64,000 nucleotides of DNA from Neocallimastix lanati (nom. inval.) (Eukaryota; Neocallimastigomycota; Neocallimastigomycetes; Neocallimastigales; Neocallimastigaceae). The notes beneath the pieces are model-generated. The model made no database searches. It had not been told where the DNA came from and saw only the letters and a list, made by a program, of their open reading frames with translations. The DNA is taken from NCBI GenBank assembly GCA_016946835.1, contig JACVTC010000071.1:313501-377500 (forward strand). Direction: 5' to 3'. Below are positions 24,748 to 38,005 of this stretch, in pieces. How positions within the stretch are numbered: the stretch's first letter is position 1; each line of letters starts with the position of its first letter. The position numbers and the translations under genes are program-made.

Positions 24748-27700
24748 AAAGAAAAATTAAATTATTCATATTTTTGGTTTTATTAAATTAATTTTAAGGT
24801 TGTAAAAGTTTAATCTAAAATTTTCTGTATTTTTATATATTTATTTTATATATTAATTAGATAATAAATAATTAATAATTGTTATTATAATAATAGAATA
24901 ATAATAATAAATAATAGTTATTAATTAATAATATTATTATTATTACTATCATTACCATTATTATTATCATTATTATTAATATATATTCAAAAGTATTTTT
25001 GTTTACTGAAATAATATTTCCTTTTTTAAATTATTTATTTAAAAGTGTTATAAGGATAGAAATACAACTAAATTAATTATAATAATTGATGAAATCTACA
25101 AAATAATTAAATTGATAATCATCTTAACTTTAAGTACATGTTATATAATAAAAAAAAATTAAACTTTTCTTCTTCCTTTATTATTATTTTTATTATTATA
25201 ATTTCAATGATTTTTTTTTCTTTTTAGATTTTATGATTATTTTAAAACTTATAAAATTTGTATAAATAAATTTATATTACACAGAAGAAGGGATTTAGAA
25301 TCTTATAAATATATGTTAACTCATAATATTAAATAATTAATAATTCACATCAAATTTTATATCACTAAAATAAATATAAATCTATTAAATCAAAAATTAA
25401 CTTATTGCTCTCTAATACAATTTTTTATCGTAATACTTTAATTCTTTCCTTTTTTAAAACCATAGCTCAGATAAAAATATAATTAAAATGCAATCCTATT
25501 TATAATGCAATGATTTTATATTTTATTATTATCATCTTTTTTATTTATTAATGTTATTTTTATTATTATAAATTTATAAATTATAAATGAAATAATATTA
25601 CAAGCAGAAATAATTTAATACTATTATTATTATTTTTTTTATTTTTTTTTGTATTTCTAATGAATTTAATTATCATTTAAAAGCGATTTAATCTATTCTC
25701 TTCTTTACAATCTAAAAAAAAATTTTTGTAATCCATAAATTTAATATATAAATTTAATTTAGTTTTATATATTCAATTATAATGAAATTTAATTAATCAA
25801 TTAAAAATAATATATAGCATACATAAAATAAATTTAAATAAAGTATTTAAGCTTTAATTTATACATTTGATAATCCATATATTATTTAATTAAAATCTAT
25901 TTAAAAAACTACCATTTATATCCAAACTATAATTTTTTTTTTATTTCAAAAATCTATATAATTTATTTGGAATATTTATTTAATTTTATATTAATTTATA
26001 TATATTACATATTTTATTTAATAAATAATAAATAATAAATAAGCATTAACTGTTGTATCGTACAATTGAAATATAATTGAAATATAATTATAATGTAATT
26101 GAAATATAATTGAAATAAATTATTTAATTAGATTTTATATTAACTTTAATGTATAATAAATCATTGAATGTAATTTATTTTTTGTATAAAAAAGGAATAT
26201 TTTTTTTTATTCAAATCAATGTATTTTAATTTAATTTAATATTATTTGATATTGCTTAAAATATCAAATTATTAAAAAGTAAGAATGTATTTTTTTTTTT
26301 TTTTTTTATAAAGGAATAATGATTATATATATGTATATAATAATTAATAATTTAATAACAATTATTTAGTAATAATGATTAATATTAATAATAATTAATA
26401 ATAAATATTTTGTTAATTATCCTTTTCAAAGTGTATTAAATAGAATCAAAATTTATTTGATTTTATTAAAAATAATTATTCTTTACTTAATTATTTTTCA
26501 TTTAATATTTTATTTACTTATGATTATATATTAATTTTTTTTATGAAGCCTTTTTTAACTAAATCATTATTATCATAATTACTATTCTTAAATGAATTTA
26601 AAATTGACTTACATATATCTTATATTTATTATAATATAGATACTAAATTTTTACTTATTAATATTTTTTTTTATTTTTTATTCTAAATATTTGATATTTT
26701 TTATTTCAATTTCAATTCTTCATAGTACATATTTTTTTCATTTTTATTCTTCATATTTGATTTGACATGCTCTAACAAAATGGTACATATCCCATAATTT
26801 AATATGCATTAATTATATATTAGAATTTAATGAATATGAAATATAATATTATATTATATATCTATAGAAATTATAAAATACAAAAATTTTTAGTATAGAT
26901 TAACCATATATTAAATTTTAAAATCTATAAAATTTAAAATATATTAAAAAAATTAAAATATATAAAAATTTGAAATATATTAAAAAATTAAAAATTTGAT
27001 ATATATAAAATTAAAATTTAAAATTTATAAAAATTGGAAATAAATAGAATATAAAATTTAAAATTTATAAAAGCCATAAATTTTAAGACAGGATCAAAGG
27101 TATAAACAGAAGCTAAATAGTAAAACAAATATAATATATAAATAATATATATCTTTATAATTGAAGTTATTATTTATTAAATATAAAAATTAAAGTACTG
27201 ATATTCATCAAAGTAAATCATTATAGTATTTTGAATAAACTCATTTATTTTTCTATGTACATGTCATATTGTAAAGATATAAATTACAATTTAACTCTTC
27301 ACCGATAAGCTAAAAGAATCATAAATCGAACAGTGAAATTATAATTTATATAAAACTATATAATTAATAAAAGTTTTGTTTGATAACCATTTCATTTTTA
27401 TATATATATATAATTTATATGAATTTATTCTTAAATTTAATATTAATAATAAAAATATTGAAAATATAAAAATTTTTTTATAATATTTTTATATTATAAT
27501 ATTATATATTACACAATAAAATTGGCTTTTTTTTTTTCCTAGAAAAATATTAGAAAAATAATTATCTATTCATTTATTCATATTCTTTTAATATTTGAAT
27601 TTTTTAATATTTATATTTATTATTATAAATTTTTATCTTCTTTATATATAAATTATAGAAATAATATAATTCACAATACAATCATATTACTCTTTATTTA

Positions 27701-27796
27701 ATAATAATTAATTATATATTTATATATAATTCTTTAAATCATTTTAATTATTTAATAGGATTTACATATTTATTTATTTCTATTTATCTGTCTATC

Positions 27797-27827
<31 letters not shown>

Positions 27828-27956
27828 ATTTAAAATATATAAAAAGAAACTAATATTTTTAAAATTCATATTATATAGTTCACCAGCATTAATACATCTA
27901 AAAGACTAAAGATAATCCTCTCAACTGTTTATTATATTTATTATATATTTTTTTCC

Positions 27957-28004
<48 letters not shown>

Positions 28005-28417
28005 GAATATATATATATATAATATAAATTTTTTGGCTTGGCTTGGCTTAAAAAAAATTATAAAAAAAATTTAAAATAAAATTTAAAATATATTAAATAT
28101 ATATATAATAATAAATTTTATTAAAATGATAATAAATTTTTTGTTGTCACGATAATAATATTTCTTTATTAATGGTAGATTTTATAATAATAATAATGAA
28201 TAGAAATGATAATTAATTATAAAATGTTTATAATTAAGGGGAAAAAATTTATTGTAATAATAATGCTTTATAAAATCATATAGTTCTCTTTTCCATAATG
28301 CATAATCATTATTAATTACTAATACTACTGATAAAACAATTTTTTTTTTAATTATTTAAAATTGTTTTATAATTGTAGTAATTACTGTAAAAATTTTAAT
28401 CAGTTGAAAAAATTAAA

Positions 28418-28453
<36 letters not shown>

Positions 28454-28481
28454 TATTATTATTATTATTAGTATTATTAAA

Positions 28482-28530
<49 letters not shown>

Positions 28531-30248
28531 GTAATAATACTGGTAATAGAATTATTTTAATAATAATTGAATTGAAATGAAAAATTATTCAAATAAAAAA
28601 AAAACAAATACTTATATATATATTTAATATTATTAATAATATATTTTGATAAATGAAATAATCATAATGTATATATAATATCAATATATTATTATATATG
28701 ATTAATTTTATCTTTTTAATTTATGTAAGCTCATAATTTAAAAAAAAAAAAAAAAAACAAGAAAGGAAATAAAAATTGAAATAATTAAAATCGTTACATT
28801 GCATAATATATATTACATATTAATAATATATTAAATATAACAAATATAAAATAATATATAATTAAATAACAATTTTTACTAAAAAATATATACTATATTA
28901 TATTATCCATAATATATATTGTAATTATTAAAATATGTAATTATTTAATATAAAATATTTATAATATTTACATATATAATATTTTATTATTATTATTATT
29001 ATTTAAAAGAACATAGAAAAAAAAAAATAAAGTGCACTAATTTATTTTTAAAGTATTAAAATATATTTATTATATAAAGAAATTATTTTATGTATATATT
29101 AAAAATATATATTATGGTATATATAAATATATAAAATGAATAAAAAGTTTATTCAGTAAAATATAATTTCTTAAATAAATAATAAAATTTTTGTTTTATT
29201 CAAGATAATTAAAAAAAAATATTAATTAGAGTTTTTAATTATTTAAAAAAAGTAAAAAAAAATATTTTTTGTCAAAAATATATATAGATGAAGATATTTA
29301 ACAATTTTTTTTTTTTTTTTTAAATCCTCTTCATTTTTTTTATTTTTTTTTTTACAATTAGTTTATAGAAATTCATTATCCTTTTTTTTTTTTAAAAAAA
29401 ATTACATAATAATATATTAAATATATATTTATATATACTTTATTATAAGATTTTAATTTTATTCATATCTTAATCTAAAGAATTGATAATGATAAAAATA
29501 CTATAATAAAATAATAAAAATATAAAATTTATCACTAAAAATTCATATATATTTATCAAGGCTAATGGTAAATGATAACAACTTTATCTTTTAATTAAAA
29601 ATAATTCAACCAAATTTTTGAAATTGAAATTATAAATTATTATGACTTTAATTATTGTGTAAACAATTTCAATTATATAAAAATATCATAACAATTTCAA
29701 TATAAAAATTAATTTGAATAATAATTTTTTTAATATTATTAATTCAATATAGTTAATTATATAACAAATAAAATATTTAAATTTAATATAATGTAATAAA
29801 TTATATTAAATTTAAATGTAATACATTATATTAAATTTAAATGTAATACATTATAGTATAATTCCATAAAGTAAAATATTATAACTTGTTTATACATTTA
29901 TTATTAATAAATATAATAATAATTTTTTCTTCAAAGTATCATTTTATATTATCAAAGATTTTAATAATTTAAAAAATTTCTTATATTCAGTAAATAAATT
30001 TATAATAAAACAAATATTATACAATATATATATAATTTAATATTTAATATAAATAACTTTATCTTTAATATATACAAAAAAAAATACACTTCATATACTA
30101 ATTAATATTTTTTTTTATTATAATTATGTATATATAACTATATAGATAAATTCTGTTAAAATTTAGATATTTGTTTGCGTATTTTCATAATTTTTTTTCT
30201 TATTTTGTATTTAATTTATTTATATTTATAATATTATATACCATTATC
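21501..30248. other. AT-only intergenic desert
   Basis: About 8.7 kb with no supported gene. It holds (ATT)n near 23075-23116, (AAT)n near 23369-23416 and 27959-28003, and (AAT/ATT)n near 28428-28530, plus many homopolymers. The 72-codon frame at 28362 is an Ile-only translation of a microsatellite. The start of the KH gene's transcript must be near the right end. Confidence 0.7.
28428..28530. repeat. (AAT)n / (ATT)n microsatellite pair
   Basis: An AAT array switches to an ATT array at about 28451, giving a self-complementary trinucleotide region that could fold into a hairpin. Length about 100 bp. Confidence 0.85.
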
Positions 30249-33117
30249 ATGTCAACCCTTGATGTCAGTGATAATATTTCTTCTCCAATATCAGATGATG
30301 CTCATTCATTCTCAGATAAAAATATAGAAGATGATACGGATTCAATAAGCATAACATCAAATACATTTTCAACCTATGAATTCAATTCAGAAAATGAAAC
30401 TAAACAAGTTTATAAAAGAAAAAAACGTTCAAGATGTGAAACTCAGTTAAATTATGATGAAAACGAAAGTTCCAATGATCAAAAAAATAGATATCATAAA
30501 TTTAATGATAGTAATGAAAATCATCATCGTCGCAAACGTCAGGCTATTCATGTTAATAGAGAATTTAATGTGGAAGAAAAATCATCTAAGTTAATAGATA
30601 ATTCGAGATTTAATGAAGATAGGAAGATTAATACTAAACATAATTCGAATAAGAATAAAAATAATATTAATATAAATAATTATACCATTGAATCATCATC
30701 CTCACAAAAAGAAGGCTATCCTAAAAAGCAAGATTATAAATTAAAAAATAAAAATTCTTCATTAGATAATCAAAAAGATTTTATGGATGATGTATCTGAT
30801 GCTCAAAATAATTCAAGTTTCAATAATGAAAATATAGATATTATAAATAAATCTAACAAAAATAGTAAAAATAGTAATAAAAGTAATAGAAATGATTATG
30901 GGAATAATAATAATGATAATGATAATAATGATGATATTGGTAATACTCGTCGATTAAATAAGAAAAAATATAATAATGGTGGTGTTGAGAATTCAAGGTT
31001 TTGGAATATTCGGAATTCATCAAATACATTAAGAAATTATAATAATAAAATACATCTAGCATCGTCACCTTCAAGTAAATTAAATCCACAATTAATAAAT
31101 AATACTAATGGTACTTTATGTAATAATAATGATAACCTATTAAATTATACACTTAATAGTAATAAAAAAAAGTTTCCACTTTCAAAAAGACATGAAAATA
31201 AAATTACAAAAAAGAAGAAAAAGAATATAGTTTCATTTGCTGCAGCAATTAACCAAACCAATTTATTATTACCAAATACCAAAATGTCCACATTGCATTC
31301 CTTGAAAAAAGATAAAAAATTGAAAAAATTCGGAAAATCAAAAGTTTCATCCCAAGGTTCTTCTGTACATACAAAAATTCATTTCCCAAGTCCTCTTTCT
31401 TCGAACTCAACGACCATGATGAATCATTCTAATTCAAATAATTCCACCACATCTATACCAATGGATCCAAATGTATCCATTCGTGCTATCATTACTACAA
31501 AGGAAGCAGGTGTTATTATTGGTCGTGAAGGTAAAAACGTTACTAAAATTCGTGAAGAAAGTGGAGCAAAGGTTAATGTTTCTGAACATGTACCTGGAAC
31601 TTTGGATCGAATTATTACAGTAGCAGGTGATATTGATTCGGTCACTAAGGCTTTTCTTTTAGTTTCAGAGCGTATAGTAGTCGAATTTGAAAAAGAAAGA
31701 CGTGGCTTAACTGGTATTCCTGGTTTTAATGGTTTAATATCAATTAATCATACTCATAAATCATTTGAAAAGGAAGCTAAAGAAGATCCTAAAAAGAATA
31801 ATAAAAATAAAAAATCCTTAAAAGTCATTCATGAATCTAATAAAACAGAATCAAAGAGTAAAGACCAAGAATCTAATACTACTCACTCATCCATTTCATC
31901 TGAAAAATTAATATCTTCAGAAAATAATCATATAAACGGAACAATGGTTGAGAGTCAAATTATTGATTCTTCCCTTCCTTTAATTGATAATGACGATGAT
32001 GCCACTGTTAATAATGATGAATTAAATTATACTGAAGAAGATCAAGATATAAATGATACCTATAGTGAATCCTATTCAATTGACATTACATCTCACCAAG
32101 AAAATTATAATGATGAAAATGATGATTTACAATCTTTCTCTGAAGGCTTAAATCATGATGATATTACTAAAATTATGAATACCAGGGATAATCAAGAGGA
32201 TTTAAATAATTATTCTGAAAATAATTATGATAATAGTTCCTACGATAACAATCAAGATGATGAAAATAATAGTATGATGGAAGATGATGTGAATACTATT
32301 GTTTCTACAAATGATGATCAAAATGAAACTAAATTGGATTCGATTGAATTAGCTGATATCATGAAAAAAACCACTTCTTCTGCTAATATCAATGATAGCA
32401 GCGAAGAATTTTCTCCAGACAAAAATCAGGAAACTAAGGAAGGTATTCATGAAATGGATGAGCTGGAAGTTCAAGAACTTTTTAAACGTGAACATTTATC
32501 CTTAAGAATTTTAATACCTGATACTCGAATGGGTTCAATTATTGGTAAGGGAGGTTCAAAAATTAAGGAAATTCAAGATATTTCTGGTGCTTACATTATT
32601 GCTTCTGAAGAAATCTTACCAAATTCAACTGAAAGAACTGTTATTATTAATGGTACTGTTCAAGCTATTAAATTGGCAATTTATAACATTGGTATAATTT
32701 TAAGAGAAAATCCTGATCGTAATCTTAATACCATTTATTATAAGCCCATGCCACTTTCTTTTTATCAAAATTCACTTTCTACCCTATCTTATCCATTACC
32801 ATTTACACCACAGATCATTCCACCTAATTACGCTGCTTCTTCCTCTCCATATCCATTACCTTTTTATCTAAATTCTTCTACCATAAATACTACTTCGACC
32901 CTTCCACCTCAACCCAATTTACCGTTACCCGTAGGATCCTTCCAACCACCTCCATTACCTCCACCACCACCTCATTCTCAGTACAATTCAAAATTTCAAT
33001 TCTCTAAGCATTACCATAAAACTTTTAAGAACAATAATACCACTAATAAACCTATTAATAGTACAAATATTAGCACTGATGATAATTATAATAATAATCC
33101 AGGAAACAGTAAAAACG

Positions 33118-33149
<32 letters not shown>

Positions 33150-33150
33150 C

Positions 33151-33246
<96 letters not shown>

Positions 33247-33381
33247 TTCATAGTAGTAATAATCATAGTAATAAAAATAATAATAATGCTAATAATAATA
33301 TCAAAGATAATAGTAATAAAAATACTAGTATAAATAATAATGCTAATAATAGTATCAAAAATAATAGTAATAAAAATGCTA

Positions 33382-33416
<35 letters not shown>

Positions 33417-34817
33417 AGTCAAATCAATGATGAAAATAGCAATGGACTAAATACAATTACAAATAATAATAAAGATAATAATAATAATGATAGTAATGGA
33501 AGTAGTAGTAATAGTAGTGGTGGTAATGGTAATGGAAGTAAAAATAGAAATAACAATAATAGTATTAATGATGTTAATATTACAAATCACAGTGGTAAGA
33601 GTAAAAACAATAATAATAATAGTAGTAGTAGTAATAGTAGTAGTAGTAGTAGTATTACTAAATCTAGTAGTAAATCGAATAATAAGAACAATATTAAAAC
33701 CAGTGATAAATCTAGTAACAATAGTAATAGTAACAACAAAAATGATAATAGTAACAATAATAAACCAGATAATTATAAAATCAACTCAAATTTTAATTCC
33801 AAAATTGGATCGAAAAATAAATCATCAAGTTTTTCAAAATTTTCTTCTTCTTTTTCTACTTATGGTAAATCAAATTTAAATCATCATTCCAGTAGTCATG
33901 GTAGTATTCATCATTTTTCAAAAAGTTACCATGAAACATCAAATTCATTACTACTGTCATCCACACCATCCATTCATCATAATCCTCTTGATTTAACTAC
34001 AAATCCACCTGCTCTTTTCCAAAATATGGGTATGGATATGGGTATGGGTGTAGGTATGGATACACCATCTTTTAGTATTCATAGTTATAATATGGCAGTT
34101 GGTATGACTAATATTACGGGTTCACCTCAAACCATTTTACCTCCTTCTCATTTAAATGATTTTAGAATACTTTCACCTCCTTTAACACCACCACCACCAT
34201 CAATTTCCACACCATTCAATGGTAATGGTAGTTTAGGAGTACCTGGTAGTACCAATATTCCATTTATTTTTGGAAGAAGAAAAAATGGAATAAATAGTAC
34301 TAAAGGAAATAATTTACATCCCCATTTACAACCAAATTTCAATAGTTATCCTATGAAAGGAAGGAGTAGTATTCCTAATATTCCACCATTTAATCCAATG
34401 AATAATATTTTAAGTAATGGTGCCCCGAATCCCAATCAATCTCATTTAAATCCTCCTCTTCCTCCTCAAGTTCTTTCTCCTTATCATATTCAAGTTCAAC
34501 AACTTTACGTACCTAATGAATTAATTGGTTGTGTTATAGGAAAACAAGGAGATTGTATTAAACGTATTCGTAATACTTCTGGCTCACAAATTAAAATTGC
34601 TGAATCCAATCCAAATAATACGGAAAGATTAATTACAATTATTGGTAATACCGAGACCAATCATATTGCTATGTCTATGATATTAGGAAGATTAGAAAAT
34701 GAAAGAAATAAGTTAATGAAACAACAACTACAAAAACAACAGCATCAACAACTTTCCCCAACTCATTCACCTTCATCACCACCCTCTATTGCACAAACTT
34801 CGCGTCATCATCATTAG
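30249..34817 (+). CDS. Three-KH-domain RNA-binding protein (PCBP/hnRNP K/Pbp2 type), intronless
   Basis: Predicted 1522 residues. KH1 is about 409-482 (GREG loop at 425-428), KH2 about 748-822 (GKGG at 766-769) and KH3 about 1413-1487 (GKQG at 1431-1434). All three have the IIGxxG core and the following variable loop, so each should bind single-stranded RNA or DNA. This three-KH order is that of poly(C)-binding proteins and yeast Pbp2/Hek2. The protein is far longer than those because linkers are low-complexity: an Asn/Ser/Lys N-terminus, an acidic KH1-KH2 linker, and a roughly 590-residue KH2-KH3 linker with a Pro/Tyr/Ser part, an unbroken poly(Asn) tract (about 965-995) and Ser/Asn runs. 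The C-terminus is Gln/His/Pro-rich. An upstream in-frame ATG at 30171 would add a hydrophobic, AT-encoded 26 residues; the ATG at 30249 (MSTLDVSD) is preferred. RNA targets are unknown. Confidence 0.9.
33115..33245 (+). repeat. In-frame (AAT)n tract encoding poly(Asn)
   Basis: An AAT trinucleotide array inside the KH gene, interrupted only by two CAT (His) codons, encodes a long Asn run. The array is phase-preserving, so length changes alter the protein without shifting the frame. Confidence 0.95.
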
Positions 34818-34926
34818 TTTTTTTTTTTTTTGTCATAATTATTTATAAAAAATATGTTAGTTTTTTTTTTTTCTCTTATAGAATAATTTTAAACTATTAA
34901 TCTATTTATTTATTTTTTATTTATTA

Positions 34927-34962
<36 letters not shown>

Positions 34963-35456
34963 TATTTTTATTTAATTTTTATTTTTTAATTTCATATTCT
35001 GTTTTCAGATAATTATTATTATATAAATAATAATTTTAATTGTAAGTGATATAAAGAAATATATATATATATATATTTTAATTCTTATTCTTTATATTGC
35101 TAATATTAATTAATTAATATATAGAATATAAAATAGAGATATAGAAATAATTATAAATCTATAAAATAATAGTAGTATATTTAGTATAATATATGTTTCT
35201 TATTTCTTAATTTCTTTTTTTTTTTTTTTTAAAAAAAAAAAGATAAAATTAAAATTAATGAATGAAACTTTAGTTAATGAATCATTTGTATAATAACTGT
35301 ATATAGTATGTACAAATTTTTTTTAAATATATATATATATATATATATAAACAGAAATATGATCAACAATATTAACAATTAATAATAATATAATAAGTAA
35401 TAAGTAAATAGTATAATAATTAATTTTTTTTTAAATACAATATTATCATAGAATAC

Positions 35457-35526
<70 letters not shown>

Positions 35527-35609
35527 ATTTAAATACTTAAATTATCAATATCTATAAATAACATATAAAAAAAATACTTAGTAATAATAATCTAATTATT
35601 TTATTATTA

Positions 35610-35642
<33 letters not shown>

Positions 35643-35820
35643 ATTAAGTAAAAATTAATTAAAATTCATATTTTATCCTTTCTATTCAAATATTTTTCTT
35701 TATAATAATAATAATAAATAAAAACTATATTTTATTAATTTATTAAAAAAAAAAAAAAAAAAAATCCAAATTTCAAATTTAATTTTATCATAATAATATT
35801 GTTTAAAAATCTATTGTGTG

Positions 35821-35854
<34 letters not shown>

Positions 35855-35926
35855 TTTCCCTCATGAGCGTATAATCTTTTTTTTTTTTTTTTTTTATTCA
35901 TATCTCCAATGATATGGACTATTTTT
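34818..35926. other. Low-complexity spacer
   Basis: Contains ATT arrays near 34929-34961 and 35615-35640, a poly(A) run at about 35470-35525, and no recognisable gene or LINE sequence until 35927. Confidence 0.7.
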
Positions 35927-37638
35927 CTCCATTCTTGGTGGTTACTGCGGCTCTTCTTCAATCAATTATACCTATTGCTATTAGCCAGCAATGGTCTTTT
36001 TCAAAATAAAAGAGATCCTACTTTTTATCTTGCTGGTCAACCAATCTCAATAACTAAATGTTATACCTATTTAGGTATACCATTTGATAAAAGCTTATCG
36101 TTGAACCCTATTATTAAATTACTTAACTCTAGAGTTACTAAAGCTCTCTTTTCTATTAGTAAATTTCTTTCAAATTCCAATATTCCTATTCCATTTAAGA
36201 AGATTATAATTAACTCCTATGTACTCAGTAAAGTCTCTTACTTTGCACTTGTACCTTTACTTGGTTCAAATAATGCGAGAACAAATAATACTCAAAAATT
36301 AATTAATAAAGGATTAAGATGGATTGCAGGTTTTCAAAAAGCCAAATCATTTATTAATATATATTATATTTCAAAAGATTTAAATATTCCTCCATTGTCA
36401 GTTAAGTGTGCTTTTTTGTCTCAAGTCAGATGTTTTGATAAATAGAAAGATTCAAATTGACGAAAGAAAGTAGAACTCTTAAACGTAAACTAGAGAAAAG
36501 AGGTAATAACGATAATAAAATCAAGGATTTTTATTGGAAAAAAGATATGAAAATCAATTCTATTAAAGCTGAATTTTATGACAAAAACAGATTCGAAGAA
36601 ACATCAAATTATATAAAACTTTGTTATGAATATCCTGATCGTTCATATGGTTTCTATTGGCTATTGAGAGCACGAAGCGGATATAGATTAGATGCTAGAA
36701 TAGCTAAAGCTGCAAAAATAATAGATCAAATGTGTCCTAATTTTTGTCCCTGTTGTAAAAATAATAAATAATGGATAAGGAATTGGTTAAATTGATTGTC
36801 CATTTTTCAATCATATTCGTAGTAAAATTAATGATAAAAATTTATTTTTATATAATGCTTTTAACCGTAGCAACCTAACAAATAATATTGTTAATAGTAA
36901 TAATGATAATAGCAACAGTAATAATAGTAATAGTAATAATAGTAATAGTAATAATAGTAATAGTAATAATAGTAATAGTAATAATAGTAATAGTAATAAT
37001 AGTAATAGTAATAATAGATATAGTAATATTAGTATTAGTATTTTTAGTAATATTAGTAACAGTATTGAAAATAATGTGTATGCTGATTCTAGTGTGTGTG
37101 AAAGAGTGTCTAATTTCCTTCTTGGAGGTCGAAGTATTAATAACAGTACAAGGGAATGGAAGGATCTATTTAAGTGCCAGATGAAATCAGGTGCTTATTC
37201 TGATACTCCATTCTTGGTGGTTACTGCGGCACTTCTTCAATCGATTATACCTATTGCTATTGGCCAGCAATGGTCTTTGTTCAATAGGTTCAAATCGAAC
37301 CGTACTACTACTACCAAGAGCGTCAATGCTGAAGAAACAGTAAGACAGGCCAGCAAGGCTAGCGCAACCAATGAAGATCATAATTTTGTATCTTAAAATT
37401 ATGATTAACATTGTGAAGTCAAAATTAATTATTATACTACAGTATAATAATGCCCTTATGAAGTCTTACAGATATTAATTAAATGAAACTAGAATATATT
37501 ATACTATTATTTTATTTTATTTTATTTTTTTTTTTTATTTTTTTTTTCTTTTTATTATATGTATTTTTTTTTCAAATATTTAATTAATAAAGATGAAACA
37601 AGTTTACTGCCGTTAAAAAAAAAAAAAAAAAAAAAAAA
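35927..37638 (+). mobile_element. LINE-B, 5'-truncated, with complete 3' end (tail type B)
   Basis: RT connection region from NKRDPTFYLAG through CYTYLGIPFDKSLSLNP and LVPLLGSNNARTN (frame open to 36445), then a frame change and TKESRTLKRK to the zinc region CPNFCPCCKNNK (ends 36767), a stop, an Asn/Ser-coding AATAGTAAT array (36890-37030), and the C-terminal domain FLLGGRSINNSTREW to ATNEDHNFVS (stop at 37394-37396). The 220-bp 3' UTR ends AAAGATGAAACAAGTTTACT and GCCGTT plus poly(A). Its first 80 bp (35927-36006) are a misplaced copy of its own C-terminal coding segment (37206-37285). Confidence 0.85.
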
Positions 37639-37639
37639 G

Positions 37640-38005
37640 CCTATATCAGGTGTACTAATTATAGTTTTCTGATGATAATCGATGGTTATCCTTTCTTAAG
37701 TGGTTTCTAGTACGAAGAGAGAAAATATTGAAAGACTATAGAAAGTGAACCTAATGTTTTATAATATTTTAAATTTTGGAAATGTAGTAACATTGAAGTT
37801 TTATAATTAATAGTATCATGTAGTTTCTACATATTATCATTGTAATGAATTTATTGTATTTTTTTTTACTTTAACATTATTTTGTATACATATTTTTCTA
37901 TAGTATTTACTTAAACTCTTATGTAGCTATAGTAAAATGAAAATGTAGGAGATTGATTCACTCCAGAACTTGCGTTTAATACTTTATTTAACGGATAGTT
38001 AGGTT
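37640..38005 (+). repeat. Dispersed repeat X, copy 2
   Basis: Matches 17733-18113 nearly throughout (GATGATAATCGATGGTTATC; TAGTTTCTACATATTATCAT; TTGATTCACTCCA...TATTTAACGGA). It begins directly after the poly(A) of LINE-B and gives way to LINE-D. Confidence 0.7.

Noticed and set aside
30171-30248. Upstream ATG of the KH protein, giving a hydrophobic N-terminus
   Set aside because: The 26 residues are Phe/Ile/Tyr encoded by ordinary AT leader sequence; a signal peptide on a nuclear/cytosolic KH protein is unlikely. The ATG at 30249 has a better coding context.
32988-33422. Ile-rich minus-strand frame and other frames over the KH gene
   Set aside because: Shadows of the poly(Asn) AAT tract inside a well-supported + strand gene.
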